Positions 1 through 8,333 of a stretch of DNA of 10,473 nt are shown here, one piece after another. Positions within the stretch are counted from its first letter, which is position 1. Each line of letters begins with the position of its first letter. The notes below the pieces were generated by a model, which worked only from the letters and a program-made list of their open reading frames with translations, was not told the origin of the DNA and made no database searches. A program made the position numbers and the translations under genes. This DNA comes from Pleurotus ostreatus/Saccharomyces cerevisiae fusant (Eukaryota; Opisthokonta), in contig JAMQCK010001242.1 in the NCBI GenBank assembly GCA_024196135.1, positions 1-10,473 on the forward strand, read 5' to 3'.

Positions 1-384
1 AGCACATCGCTACCTCGTCGTGTATGTATGTAGGGCTCAATACACCTCGTTTGTGCTTTAATCGACGGATGCGTGACGAGCGACGGCGAGAAGGGGGGGC
101 GAAGGTCAGGACTCCCGCGCGTTGAAGACGGAGCAAAGGACGCAACGATGCGAGAAGAGAAAGATGGGACGACGGGCGCGAGGGGAAGGGCGAGGAAACG
201 AAGAGGACCCAGGCCGTGGGCTCGAGCGTGAATTTGGTCGCGAGCATGAGCGCTAGCACTCCCGCGGCGCTCTCAAGCTCTCCCTTCGCCCAGTAAACTC
301 AGTCGCGATGTTATCTTCGCGCTCACACCTCGCTTCTGACAAAAAAGCAATGTCTTTCATTGATAGTAATACACCACAAAAGCG
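1..384. other. No gene recognised, left edge
   Basis: I see no convincing exon, RNA gene or repeat here. A short open frame from 308 continues into the pyrimidine tract and has the composition of that tract, so I do not call it. Confidence 0.6.
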
Positions 385-865
385 CTATCTATCCCCCCCA
401 CCCCTCCCTCTCGTCCCCTACCCTCCCCTTCGTCACCTCACTACATCCCTTGTTTTCCCCTGGTCGGTGAGGTCAGTGAGCAAGACGAAACCTCGCACTC
501 GCCCTTCTCCCCTCCCCTCACCACCCCCTTCTCCCATTCTCCCCGTCGAGACCGCCGCGAAGGCCTGCAACTCGGAATCGCGCGTCGGAAAAGGCGAACC
601 GCTCATGCCTTCGTGAGGGGTCGAGCTTGCACGAAGACCCGAAGCCCGCCATGAGCCGGGGCACGCGTGAGCGCAAAAGCGCCACTTCCCTCCTCCCTCC
701 TTCGCTCTAACCGTCCCTCCCTCCTCTTCATCTTCAGCTCACTCCTACGCGTCGCTTCCCCGCGTCCTGAACCCCTTCTCGCGGGATTGACTGCCTCCAA
801 GTCCCCCACCCTCCCTTTTTCGTACCCCTCCCTACCCTCCTCCCTCCTCCCCATCCCCCTCTTCA
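385..865 (+). repeat. Pyrimidine-rich (C/T) low-complexity tracts
   Basis: The + strand is almost pure C/T at about 388-440, 505-545 and 685-865, in runs such as CCCCCCCACCCCTCCCTCTC. The tracts are interrupted at about 555-685 by mixed sequence. Open frames over this region, on both strands, are dominated by Pro, Ser, Leu or Arg, as expected from composition alone. CT-rich tracts are common in fungal promoters and 5' leaders, but no start of a gene follows that I can identify. Confidence 0.7.
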
Positions 866-1124
866 TGCAAGCGCATCGTCCACGGCGACGACGGCCTGAG
901 TGCAGGGTGCGCATCTTGACGCGATACGCAGGTCTACACCGACCTACGAAATCGTCAGCCACGATTGATCAAGTGCGAAGAAAAGGGGAAATGCCCTCCC
1001 ACCCACCCGTCTTCGCGCACCTCTCCCCGGTTTCCCAGGCTTGAGAATCGCGTGTAGAGGGTGCGCGTCGTCATCATAGGGTAGAGGCGCGAGGAAGGGG
1101 TGGGATTCGGGGGTGGGGCTTGTA
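866..1124. other. No gene recognised
   Basis: This is mixed sequence between the C/T tracts and the hairpin repeat array. I see no supported exon or structured RNA in it. Confidence 0.5.
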
Positions 1125-1616
1125 CATGAGGGGAGGGGTTACTCACCCTCTTCGCGGCGTTCTTCGTCGAGAAATCTCGAGCGTACCTCCGACGGCGTCC
1201 AGGAGACATCGAACTTGCCTTCGAGGCGGTAGGAGTCGCTCGTCTTTATGTTGAGGGAGGGGGGTAGAGGGGGAGGGTCCCCCACCCTCATCGCGTATTT
1301 CGCCGAGGGAGCACGCGCACGCCTCTGGCGGCTCAGACTCGTCGTCGAATGGTTGTCTAACAAGAGGTCAGTGTGCGCTTGAAGATGCGAGGGAGAGTCA
1401 ACGCACCCCTCACGCAAGCTCACCCGCTACGCCCGAGACGCCGTCACCCTCCTTCTCGCACTCGATGTCGCCTGCGTCTTGTACACTGGCTGATGAAGGA
1501 ACCTACGTACGCCTCCAGCGTTACGAACTTGGCGGCGAAGCCCCGCTGACGGGTGGGTCAGCTGTCATTCAAGAGAAGGGGTGGGGAGGGTACCCCGCCC
1601 TCGCCAAAAACCTCAC

Positions 1617-1630
1617 CGAGGGATCCCTCG
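1617..1630. other. 14-base perfect palindrome
   Basis: CGAGGGATCCCTCG is self-complementary over its full length. It lies within the array unit whose hairpin is at 1586-1602, between hairpin and core. Confidence 0.7.
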
Positions 1631-2059
1631 CGTGCCTTCGGCGGCTTTTCAAGGGCCAAGATGGCCCTGCAGAATCTATTATATGCGTCGCTGCGGCGCT
1701 ATCAGCGACGGTCAAGTGCGAAGGTAGCAAGGACATACCGACTCGGTCAAAATTTCGACCTACACGACATCGAAGTAGGTGGAGGGGGTAGAGATACCCC
1801 ACCCCTCCTCGCGCGCCTGACTCGGTCACTAATCCACTGCGGATCATTTGTCAAGGAGTCAGTACGCGCTCAGGGGTTGGCGGGAACAGGGAGGGGGGTC
1901 AAACTGACACAATGAGGCATTCGCGAGGGAGGATACCCCTCCCTCGTCGCATAATTCGCCTAGAAAGCCCCGCGCGCGCCTCCGGCCGCTCGCTGCCTGC
2001 AAGGTCCTACTCAAAATTGCGGGGTCAAGGCTTCCCAGGCGCTTATCGAGGGCTAGCGG

Positions 2060-2335
2060 GCGGGGAGGGTGACCAACCCTTGTCGCATCCTTCATCAATA
2101 GGCCCCGCGCATGCCTCCGGCGGCTCGGGGTCAGCAGAAATTCGCCTAACAAGGGTTCAGCATGTTCTCAAGCAAGTTTTGAACAAAGGGGGTACGTACC
2201 ATGGTAGTGGCGTCGTTCAAGAGACGACTGAACAGGGAGTCAAGGGCCGAGAGGGGTCGGCATGTCTTGCTTGACATTCAGATTGCGGTAATGGGGCGTA
2301 TAGAGCCGCTCTGCCGTCGCGGGGATCGCCTCACA
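2060..2335 (+). repeat. Longer duplicated segment, copy A (partner at 2528-2770)
   Basis: The segment contains, in order, a hairpin repeat unit, TTCAGCATG, GGGGGTACG at about 2188, CTTGCTTGACATTCAGATTG at 2266 and CTCTGCCGTCGC at 2309. The same blocks recur in the same order in copy B. The offset is about 469-470 bases up to the GGGGGTACG block and 434 bases from the CTTGCTTGACATTCAG block on, so copy B is about 36 bases shorter in between. Confidence 0.8.
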
Positions 2336-2527
2336 TGGCGCGGTGTCGGGACACTGCCGATAATCTGACAAGGGGGTTAGCAACAAAGGGAGGAAGAGGA
2401 TGGTACTCCACCCTCGTCGCATTGGTCACCTAGAACAATCCGCGCGCGCCTACGGCGGCTCGGGATCGGCGTAAATACCCCCCACCGTTGGGGTTCAGCA
2501 CGGTCCGGCGTCGGGCTAGAGAGGGAG

Positions 2528-2770
2528 GAAGGAGAGGGTGCCCCACCCTCGTCGTGCCCTTCACCCAGGGAGCGCCCGCGTGCCTCCGGCGGCTCGGGAT
2601 CAGCCAAAATTCGTCTACAAACTGGGTCAGTATGATCTTTCAGATCTTAACCGAGTTGGGGGTACGCACCAAGGTGAATTGCATCGTTTGCAGAGAGCGC
2701 TTGCTTGACATTCAGATTGCGCGGACGAGCCACACAGGACCCCTCTGCCGTCGCACGAGTCTCTGCCCGG
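2528..2770 (+). repeat. Longer duplicated segment, copy B
   Basis: This is the partner of 2060-2335. It shares the hairpin unit at 2534, GTCAGTATG, GGGGGTACG at about 2658, CTTGCTTGACATTCAGATTG at 2700 and CTCTGCCGTCGC at 2743. Sequence between the blocks has diverged, so the duplication is not recent. Confidence 0.8.
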
Positions 2771-2894
2771 AAACCGCCGGATTGGTCTCGGGCGGTCGAG
2801 GACGCACGAGAAATTGACTGTTCAAGGATTAGCATGCAAGAAACATGGCGGGTGACGTCGATTCCTCGAATAAGTCTGTAAGCTCACAGTTCTA

Positions 2895-2927
2895 GCTCCT
2901 CGCACGCGAGGAGCAAATCCCCTCGCG
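2895..2927. other. Two overlapping, mutually exclusive hairpins
   Basis: GCTCCTCG (2895-2902) pairs with CGAGGAGC (2907-2914) across a 4-base loop. The sequence CGCGAGG (2905-2911) can instead pair with CCTCGCG (2921-2927). The second hairpin occupies the position of the array hairpin in the other copies. Both cannot form at once in a single strand. Confidence 0.6.
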
Positions 2928-3010
2928 TCGCATCAGTCGTTCGGAAAGCGCACGCGTGGCTCGGTTCGGAGGCGCCGCAAAAATGATCTAAAGGAGGGTC
3001 AGTACGTTTT

Positions 3011-3770
3011 GGCAGGACAAAAGGGGTCGCGCTCAGTGAGCGTTGAGTATAGAGGGGGGTCTGGTAGGATAGTCATACGTCTTACCGAAGCATGGGCAGG
3101 CCATTCATGCCCCGTCCATTCTCTATACATTCTCCTAATAGAGGAGAACAACCCTTTCGCGTCGTCGTGCACGGCCGTCGATGCCGCGGCAGCACGTACG
3201 CAAGGACACGGACGGCGGGGAATGCGGCATGGCGATTGGCAATGTCTAGACCATAAGCAGAGGGTGAAGGCGGAGGCGACGATACTGGGTCCACGGGACC
3301 GCCGTCTCGTCGCAGTGAGCAGATAATCGAGGGGGTGAGTGCGTTGGGCATGAGCGCGAGCCGATGCTTGGGGCAGTCTTGTAGAGACAATCATGAGTGC
3401 GGGGCACGACGACGAGAGGCGCAAACGCACCGGACAGCGAGCCCTCTACATCGACAATGGCGACGGGTAGTCAAGGATGCGAGTCATCATTGCCTTCAGC
3501 ACGGCACACGAGGTGCGACGACGTGAGCTTTCGCTCACAGTACATCGACACCGCGTAATGCGGCGGCGGGACGCGGCGGAAGGAAGGAGCGGGGATGGCA
3601 TTTGAAGCTTCGTCAACGTCTTGCTCGTCGTCTGGGAGTGTCATCAGTATTCGTGAGACGAGGGCGAGAGCATGAGTCGTGAGCAGTGGACATGACGCGT
3701 CGACGACGTACCCTTCGCGCCGGACTAGATTGGCGTCGAGGCTGTGCTGAAGCTGCCGCGCTGCCGCTGA
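3011..3770. other. No gene recognised
   Basis: There are open frames on both strands, including 143 codons on the minus strand at 2999-3430 and 140 codons at 3471-3893. None resembles a family I know, and no coherent exon chain stands out. A small hairpin (GTGAGC, loop TTTC, GCTCAC) lies at 3523-3538. The region may be intergenic or may contain a fast-evolving gene. Confidence 0.5.
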
Positions 3771-3778
3771 CTCTGCAG

Positions 3779-3856
3779 CGGAAGGACGAGGTCGCCGAGT
3801 CCATCGCCCTCGCGCTCTCCTCCGGCCTGTATGACTACACCTCCTGCGGCAAAAAG
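3779..3856 (+). other. Exon-like block with very strong third-position G/C bias
   Basis: The block follows a good acceptor, CTGACTCTGCAG, ending at 3778. It reads as 26 codons, 24 of which end in G or C, giving RKDEVAESIALALSS then GLYDYTSCGKK. A donor-like GTGGTA begins at 3857, and a possible 48-base intron ends with ACAG at 3904. A following exon could run to the TAG at 3998-4000 or, in another frame, to the TAA at 4023-4025. No upstream exon in the right phase was found, and the product is not recognised. It could be an exon of a small gene or a gene remnant. It overlaps the minus-strand intron signals at 3844-3900, and both readings cannot easily be right. Confidence 0.35.
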
Positions 3857-4444
3857 GTGGTACCAAGGCTACAGGCATCGACAACCCACTCACCGCTTAC
3901 ACAGCCCTGCTGCCGCGGACTGGGAGCAAGTCTATCCCACCGTGTCGATCCCAAAGACGCCCGAAACGATGAGCAAGCCTGCCAAAGCACAACGCGTTAG
4001 GCTTAGTCGAGCAGAGAACGAGTAAAGGCGTACCGTTGTGAGGGTGACAAAGCGAAGTCAAGGTGCGTTCGGTGTCGATTGATGGTGCGCGTTCGAAATG
4101 GGTCGAGGCGTGGCGTGATGGCGGTAGGGCTAGAAATGCACGACAATCAGTAGTTGTACAGAAGAGTAGGGAGGAGAGTCCACTCGTCGAGGTGGTAGAC
4201 TATGTAGAAAAGATTGTAAGTATTGAATGAAGGCATGAAGAAAAGGAAAGACTTGCCATTCATGCCGAGACGAGGGCAATGGGTAATCTGTAAAGAAATG
4301 CTCAGTAAAGCGAGAGCAAAGCAGACGAGCGACACTTACTGTTGAAGAAGTAACCAAAGAAATAGTATGAGTAAGAGGAGGAGGAGAGAGGGATAGGAGG
4401 AAGTGCTGGATGCTGGATTACGGCTAGACGCGCCGCCTCTTATA
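3844..4444 (-). other. Possible spliced minus-strand transcript
   Basis: Reading on the minus strand, a TATA box (4437-4444) is followed by three intron-like segments. These are 4288-4339 (52 bases, GTAAGT to TTTACAG), 3979-4033 (55 bases, GTACGC to GGCAG with CTAAG and CTAAC branch candidates) and 3844-3900 (57 bases, GTAAGC to CCGCAG). The first exon has no ATG. The first ATG of the second exon, at 4263, opens a 38-codon frame ending at 4147 that is rich in hydrophobic residues. The same frame is open beyond that TGA across the next two introns as far as a stop at 3471, although its Arg-rich stretch argues against coding. The transcript might be a small-peptide gene, a long non-coding RNA or a gene remnant. 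The splice signals are the main support. Confidence 0.35.
4437..4444 (-). promoter_or_regulatory. Candidate TATA box
   Basis: The minus strand reads GGGTATAAGAGGCGG here. It lies about 98 bases upstream of the GTAAGT donor at 4339, a distance that fits a short first exon. Confidence 0.4.
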
Positions 4445-4558
4445 CCCTGCTCGACGGCAGTACGCCGCGCCCCGCCTCAGCCAAACTTCCAGACCCAAGT
4501 CCGCCATCACCGCAACAAGACCTCGGCGGTCCGCGACCGAGACCTGCCCAGCAAAAGT

Positions 4559-4605
4559 CGGAAGATTGGGGGAATGAGCGCGCCCGGCGCGCGCACAATC
4601 TTCCG
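4559..4605. repeat. Nested inverted repeat
   Basis: The outer arms CGGAAGATTG (4559-4568) and CAATCTTCCG (4596-4605) match perfectly over 10 bases. Inside them lies a second inverted repeat, GCGCGC (4578-4583), CCG, GCGCGC (4587-4592). It lies about 115 bases upstream of the minus-strand TATA box. Confidence 0.75.
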
Positions 4606-4676
4606 TCTATCCCTGCGCGAATGTCAGTCAGATCTCGGAGGAAAATATTCCAGACGTACCTCTTCGGCGACGGAAG

Positions 4677-4710
4677 CCCGGGCCCGGACCGACGGAGGGC
4701 GGGGCCCGGG
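4677..4710. repeat. GC-only inverted repeat
   Basis: CCCGGGCCC (4677-4685) and GGGCCCGGG (4702-4710) are perfect 9-base complements separated by 16 bases. Each arm is also nearly self-complementary. Confidence 0.75.
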
Positions 4711-5880
4711 TGTTGTCGACCCGTTCTTGCGCGGGGTGTCCCTGCGCGTTCAAGTCGTTCTGCGTCGTTAGCTACGCGTTCAGCGCTCAGCAAAGGGCAG
4801 CAGAGCATGCGCGGAGGGTACACGAGGCCGGGGGTGTCGCGTGACAGGGCCGAGACCCCGCCAGTGGGAGGGGGGACAGGCAGGAAAAAGCGAACTTTGC
4901 GAGATCACGTCCTATCTCCATTCGGCAGGCTTTGAGCTGCTCGGAAAGCAGCGCATTGTCTCCGCGCGCTCACCACCCATCCAATGCTGCTGTGCGTCCC
5001 GGCACATAACGCAACACGTGTTCGCGACACTGTCGACTTGTTGTGCCGCCGGGTGGGGTAGGGCCGCGCTATGGGTGTATGCCACCCAACTCGCCAAGGT
5101 AAGTTGACGAGTCGGCCTCGAGCGTGGCGCGGCCTCCGTCGCCGCGCATCAAACTTCCGTCGGTTTGATGGTACGAGTCCGCGCCTAGATCTCCGCGCCG
5201 GGGTGTGTCAATGAGCCGGAAACCGGGAGGGAAGGGTCGGGTACGCAGGTCGGACGATGTTCGTCATTGTGTATGTGGTCGTAAAGATGTTGGGGAGTGG
5301 TACTCGTGCAATGGGCGTGGGGGAGGGAAAGATTGCGCTCTAAGACTCAGTATCTCATAGTATAATACCACTGCAAAGTCTTGATGTACTTTTTTTGTCA
5401 GTACTAGCGTCGGACATTGGACATTGATTGGACTTACGGGACACGACGCCACATGCTGAGGCGGTTCATCTTCTGACCGCGCAGCGCTGCCCAGTGCTCG
5501 GATACGCGTTCTGTCCCATATATCACCCTCTAAAAGCATCCCCTCACCGATTGCGACGGAGTGCATCACGTATTGTCGTACCGGGGAAAGTACCGCATAC
5601 ATCTGTACACCCCACTCATGGTCTCGAGATTCCCCTGTCCTCGGTCTCGCCCTCAACTTCTCAGACTACACCTCGAGCACCACACAGATCTTCTGAACAT
5701 CTTGGGACATTCATCGTCGTCTTGCTTATAATGGGGGGTAGGTGCCGTAGGGTTCTGCTCTGGCTGTGCGCTGTTCGAGGGTGTCTTGACGGATTCCGAG
5801 AGATCACAGAATGAGGGGAGCGTTGAACCTCGAGGATAAGGGCGAATATCAGAGGCGAATCCAGCGCCGTCGTTGAAATC
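4711..5880. other. No gene recognised
   Basis: Open frames of 88-130 codons exist on both strands but show no family resemblance and no consistent exon chain. Isolated splice-like signals occur: a GTAAGT donor at 5099 and a CTGACCGCGCAG acceptor ending near 5484. I could not link either into a gene. Confidence 0.5.
5147..5170. other. 8-base stem-loop
   Basis: CATCAAAC (5147-5154) and GTTTGATG (5163-5170) are perfect complements around an 8-base loop. No poly-T follows, so I do not call it a terminator. Confidence 0.6.
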
Positions 5881-6246
5881 GCGGGGGGCTACGTGGATGG
5901 ATGGGAAACGAGATGGACGCGCGGGGGAAGAGCGGTCGGCAGTTGCCGAGGACCGGGAAAGCGGGGCGGGCGCCGGGCGCTTGTTTGGGCGCTTGTTGTC
6001 TCCGACCGTCACCGCCGTCACCCGACGCGCCCTGGCTATTGTTCCCTGAGAGGCGCATTCGTCGAGCGCGTTCGGTGGGGTCTGTGATCAGTATGACTGG
6101 GTGCGCTTCGGACGAAATAGCATCACGTTCTCATTCCTCCGACTGCAGCAAGACGGCGAATTGCGAATTTGGCCAGAGTGGATGATTTCGAGGCGAAGGT
6201 AGTTGCCGTGCGTTGCGCGGGGACGCTATTGTTCTCAATTTGGTAG
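5881..6246. other. No gene recognised
   Basis: This is mixed GC-rich sequence with short overlapping open frames only. I see no motif or repeat I can support. Confidence 0.5.
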
Positions 6247-6783
6247 GTGCTCATGGTTTGCGGGGCGGTCTCGGCGCACATTCTCCGCGCCGCGACCCGC
6301 GTCGAATTGACGACTTGTCGTTCTCCGTCCGCCCTCACCTTCCGCGTTCCGCCATCTTCCGCCTCCGTTCCAGGCCACGTCCTCCGCTCGCGGGGACGTC
6401 GCTCTCATCCCCACGCCGACTTTGCGGCTGTGTTTCCGCCGTGCACGTGGGTGCGAGGGCGCCGCCGCGCCAACTTGCTCATGGTGCGTTCTTCTTCGTG
6501 CGACGACGGCGACCTTGCTGACTCGTTTCTCAGCTTTCTCTCCCTCGTCGACACCGTCCTCATGGCCGGCATATGCCTTGCGACCCTCTGCATTCCCCCG
6601 CCGAGCGGGCTATTCAGGTCTGTGCTCACCATTTACGCATGGTCGGCGTACTCACAGCTGCTCAGTCGTTCGTATCGCTGCATCTCCCGCGCCTCTGGGC
6701 CTCGCGCTGAAGCAATAGAATTTGGTCCGGCGAGCGGACGAATACGGTATGTGCTCCTTTTCTCGACGCATTCCCGCCGCTGA
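6247..6783 (+). other. Open frame of 178 codons, coding status doubtful
   Basis: The frame starts at the ATG at 6247. One part (about 6535-6615) encodes a hydrophobic stretch, FLSLVDTVLMAGICLATLCI, and 22 of its 27 codons end in G or C, so a membrane-segment exon is possible. Just upstream, 6484-6533 looks like a perfect 50-base intron (GTGCGT, CTGAC, TCTCAG), which would break this frame. Two more intron-like segments follow: GTCTGT to CTCACAG after 6619, and GTATGT to GCATAG after about 6747. The 3' part overlaps the dispersed repeat described at 6590-7480. I do not recognise a family. It may be part of a spliced gene, a remnant, or chance. Confidence 0.2.
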
Positions 6784-7480
6784 CATCTGCGCATAGACTC
6801 GCTCGCCATGCGCTAAGCCTTCTCACCATCCACTAAGCCTTCTCACCATCCACTAGGCCTCATCACCGCACTCCACGCCATTAGAACGCGTCGGACGCCA
6901 GTTTGCTCACAAACTCACGACACGACGATGCGAGCACTCAAAGCGCTGAAGCAATGAATCTTCGTCCGCCGAGCGGGTGAATACGGTGCGTGTGCTACTT
7001 TTCTGTTGATAGGAAGATGCTTACGGAGCTCCAGAACGCCGCGCCAAGCGCTGAAGCAACGTATTGCCGTCCGGCGAGCGGCGCTTCAAGGTCTTTCTCC
7101 TCGACTCGCCGGCGCCTCCGACAGCTCCGTATGCCTTTGTCGACGTTGCCGGCGCCATCGACGGCAATCCGTCCTTCACTCGCGCTTCCCGATGTCTCTC
7201 AACTCGAGACACTCGGCAACGCCCTCGCCTTTCCCTCGTCTCGCCTCGCTGCTCTCCCTCCCCTGCCTCGCCTCGACCGTCCCAAGCATTGAGGCAACGT
7301 ATCGCCATCCGCCAAGTGGCTGAATCAGGTTCCACATCCCTCCGCATGAGCCGAGTGTTCGCAACTCCCTCGGCACAAGTTGATACATGAGCTGTGCGCT
7401 CTTCGAGTCCCCCGAGCGCCGCCCCAAGTCGTGAAGCAACGTATCGACGCCCCGCGAGCGAGGGAATCGTCTCTGTATCT
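6590..7480 (+). repeat. Dispersed repeat family, five copies plus one partial
   Basis: The unit resembles AAGCGCTGAAGCAACGTAT, then CGCCGTCCGCCGAGCGGGTG, then AATACGGT. GCTGAAGCAA or its equivalent starts at 6706, 6945, 7050, 7288 and 7430, so spacings are 239, 105, 238 and 142 bases. A partial copy lacking the left half lies at about 6590-6630 (CCGCCGAGCGGGCTATTCAG). The first two full copies carry an in-frame stop (CAATAG, CAATGA) where later copies have CAACGT. Sequence between the copies is C/T-rich. No tRNA-like or terminal inverted structure is apparent. Confidence 0.8.
6804..6863 (+). repeat. Tandem repeat, 20-base unit, three copies
   Basis: The units start at 6804, 6824 and 6844. 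The middle unit is CACCATCCACTAAGCCTTCT; the flanking units differ at a few positions. Confidence 0.9.
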
Positions 7481-7629
7481 CCTAGTGTCGCTCGTACTCA
7501 CCGTTGCCTTCACAAACACCCCCGGCTCATACTCCTGCTCATCTCGTGTGTTCCTGGTGTATTTACAGCTGTCTTGTTGTACGTCTCTCACTGTAGCACT
7601 TGGTGATTCATCCGAGCACTCGCTATCTC

Positions 7630-7705
7630 ATCCTAGCTCTTGCAATCTATCCTAGCTCTTGCAATCTATCCTAGCTCTTGCTGTCTATTCTAGCTCTTGC
7701 CATCT
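7630..7705 (+). repeat. Tandem repeat, 19-base unit, four copies
   Basis: The unit is ATCCTAGCTCTTGCAATCT, starting at 7630, 7649, 7668 and 7687. The first two copies are identical and the last two differ by a few bases. Partial matches flank the block. Confidence 0.95.
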
Positions 7706-7810
7706 CATTGCACTGCTTGTCATCTCAGCCACTTTCGTGGCCTTCTCGTGTGTCTCGCTGTCTCATCCAACTGTGCTGTATCCCTCAACTCGTCAGGAAT
7801 TGCTGTTTCA

Positions 7811-7934
7811 ACCTAGGTCTCGACTCTGCATTTGACCTAGACTCTCGACTCCGTCCTTGACCTAGACTCTCGACTCCGTCCTTGACTCGGGATCTCACCT
7901 CCGCATTCGACTCGGGATCTCACCTCCGTCTCCG
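7811..7934 (+). repeat. Tandem repeat, 25-base unit, two variants in pairs
   Basis: A diverged 24-base unit (7811-7834) is followed by two identical units starting ACCTAGACTCTCGACTCCG (7835-7859, 7860-7884). Two near-identical units of a second variant, starting ACTCGGGATCTCACCTCCG (7885-7909, 7910-7934), follow. The arrangement is a-A-A-B-B. Confidence 0.95.
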
Positions 7935-8033
7935 AGTCTCGATGGGCCTTTACTTGCTGGCTCCCATCTACTCGTCTTCTGGGCCTGATCTTCTCAACAC
8001 AGCCCATCTCGACCCTGTCTCTCTTGGCTCGTC

Positions 8034-8069
8034 CTCACCGTCCAGCTCACCGTCCAGCTCACCATCCAA
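8034..8069 (+). repeat. Tandem repeat, 12-base unit, three copies
   Basis: CTCACCGTCCAG occurs at 8034 and 8046, with a third copy, CTCACCATCCAA, at 8058. Confidence 0.95.
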
Positions 8070-8333
8070 TGCTCATCCCCCCCTCTCGCCTACTCATCCT
8101 ATCTCGCTCGCACTCTTGCCTGCTTGCTCGTAGCCCGTCTTCTCATCCGTAGCCTATCACTACTTGCATGTAGCGTAACCTACCATCACTTGCTCGTAAC
8201 TCATCCTTGCTCAACTCGCTGTCGAGCTCTTGTAGTGTTGCTCGTACTTGGGGGAGGATGAGGGATGTATGGAGGAAGCCAATACTTATATCCTGCAGAC
8301 TCGTACGAGACGCGGGAGCGAGGCCACGGGCTC
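8070..8333 (+). other. C/T-rich sequence, no gene recognised
   Basis: The first part continues the pyrimidine-rich stretch, with loose repeats of CATCACTTGCTCGTAAC-like words at about 8140-8220. After about 8250 the strand composition switches to purine-rich. Confidence 0.5.

Larger units (their letters stand above)
1125..3010 (+). repeat. Degenerate array of hairpin-bearing repeats (about nine copies)
   Basis: Each copy has a short inverted repeat, then usually CGTCGC-like sequence, then a core resembling GCCTCCGGCGGCTCGGG. Better copies end in AAAATTCG..TAACAAGGG and GGGTCAGTATG-like sequence. Hairpins lie at 1133-1150, 1273-1289, 1586-1602, 1785-1800, 1924-1946, 2066-2080, 2396-2415, 2534-2550 and 2905-2927. 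In seven copies the core starts 32-35 bases after the right hairpin arm: 1185, 1321, 1634, 1978, 2113, 2448 and 2582. The copies at 1785 and 2905 have weak or altered cores. Hairpin spacing is often 130-143 bases, with some gaps of 200-370. Minus-strand translations give recurring Arg-rich peptides such as SRRRRAR, which are by-products of the repeat and not evidence of a protein. The family is not identified. Confidence 0.8.

Noticed and set aside
600..700. tRNA-like or other structured RNA gene
   Set aside because: Short complementary words occur, but there is no cloverleaf, and I did not notice a B-box sequence (GGTTCGAAT-like) here or elsewhere in the window.
308..1423. Open frames of 84-125 codons on both strands
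   Set aside because: They overlap C/T tracts and the first array copies. Their Pro/Ser/Leu or Arg-rich content follows from composition, with no family resemblance and no splice structure.
1569..2607. Minus-strand frames with recurring Arg-rich peptides (SRRRRAR..., CDEGG...)
   Set aside because: The peptide recurrence is explained by the nucleotide repeat array. Frames are not kept between copies and stops break the series.
1125..3010. CRISPR array
   Set aside because: The repeats are degenerate, about 100 bases or longer, unevenly spaced, and sit in fungal-type DNA without cas genes.
4147..4263. 38-residue minus-strand frame as a mating-pheromone precursor
   Set aside because: It lacks a C-terminal CaaX box and ends in YNY, so it does not fit that family.
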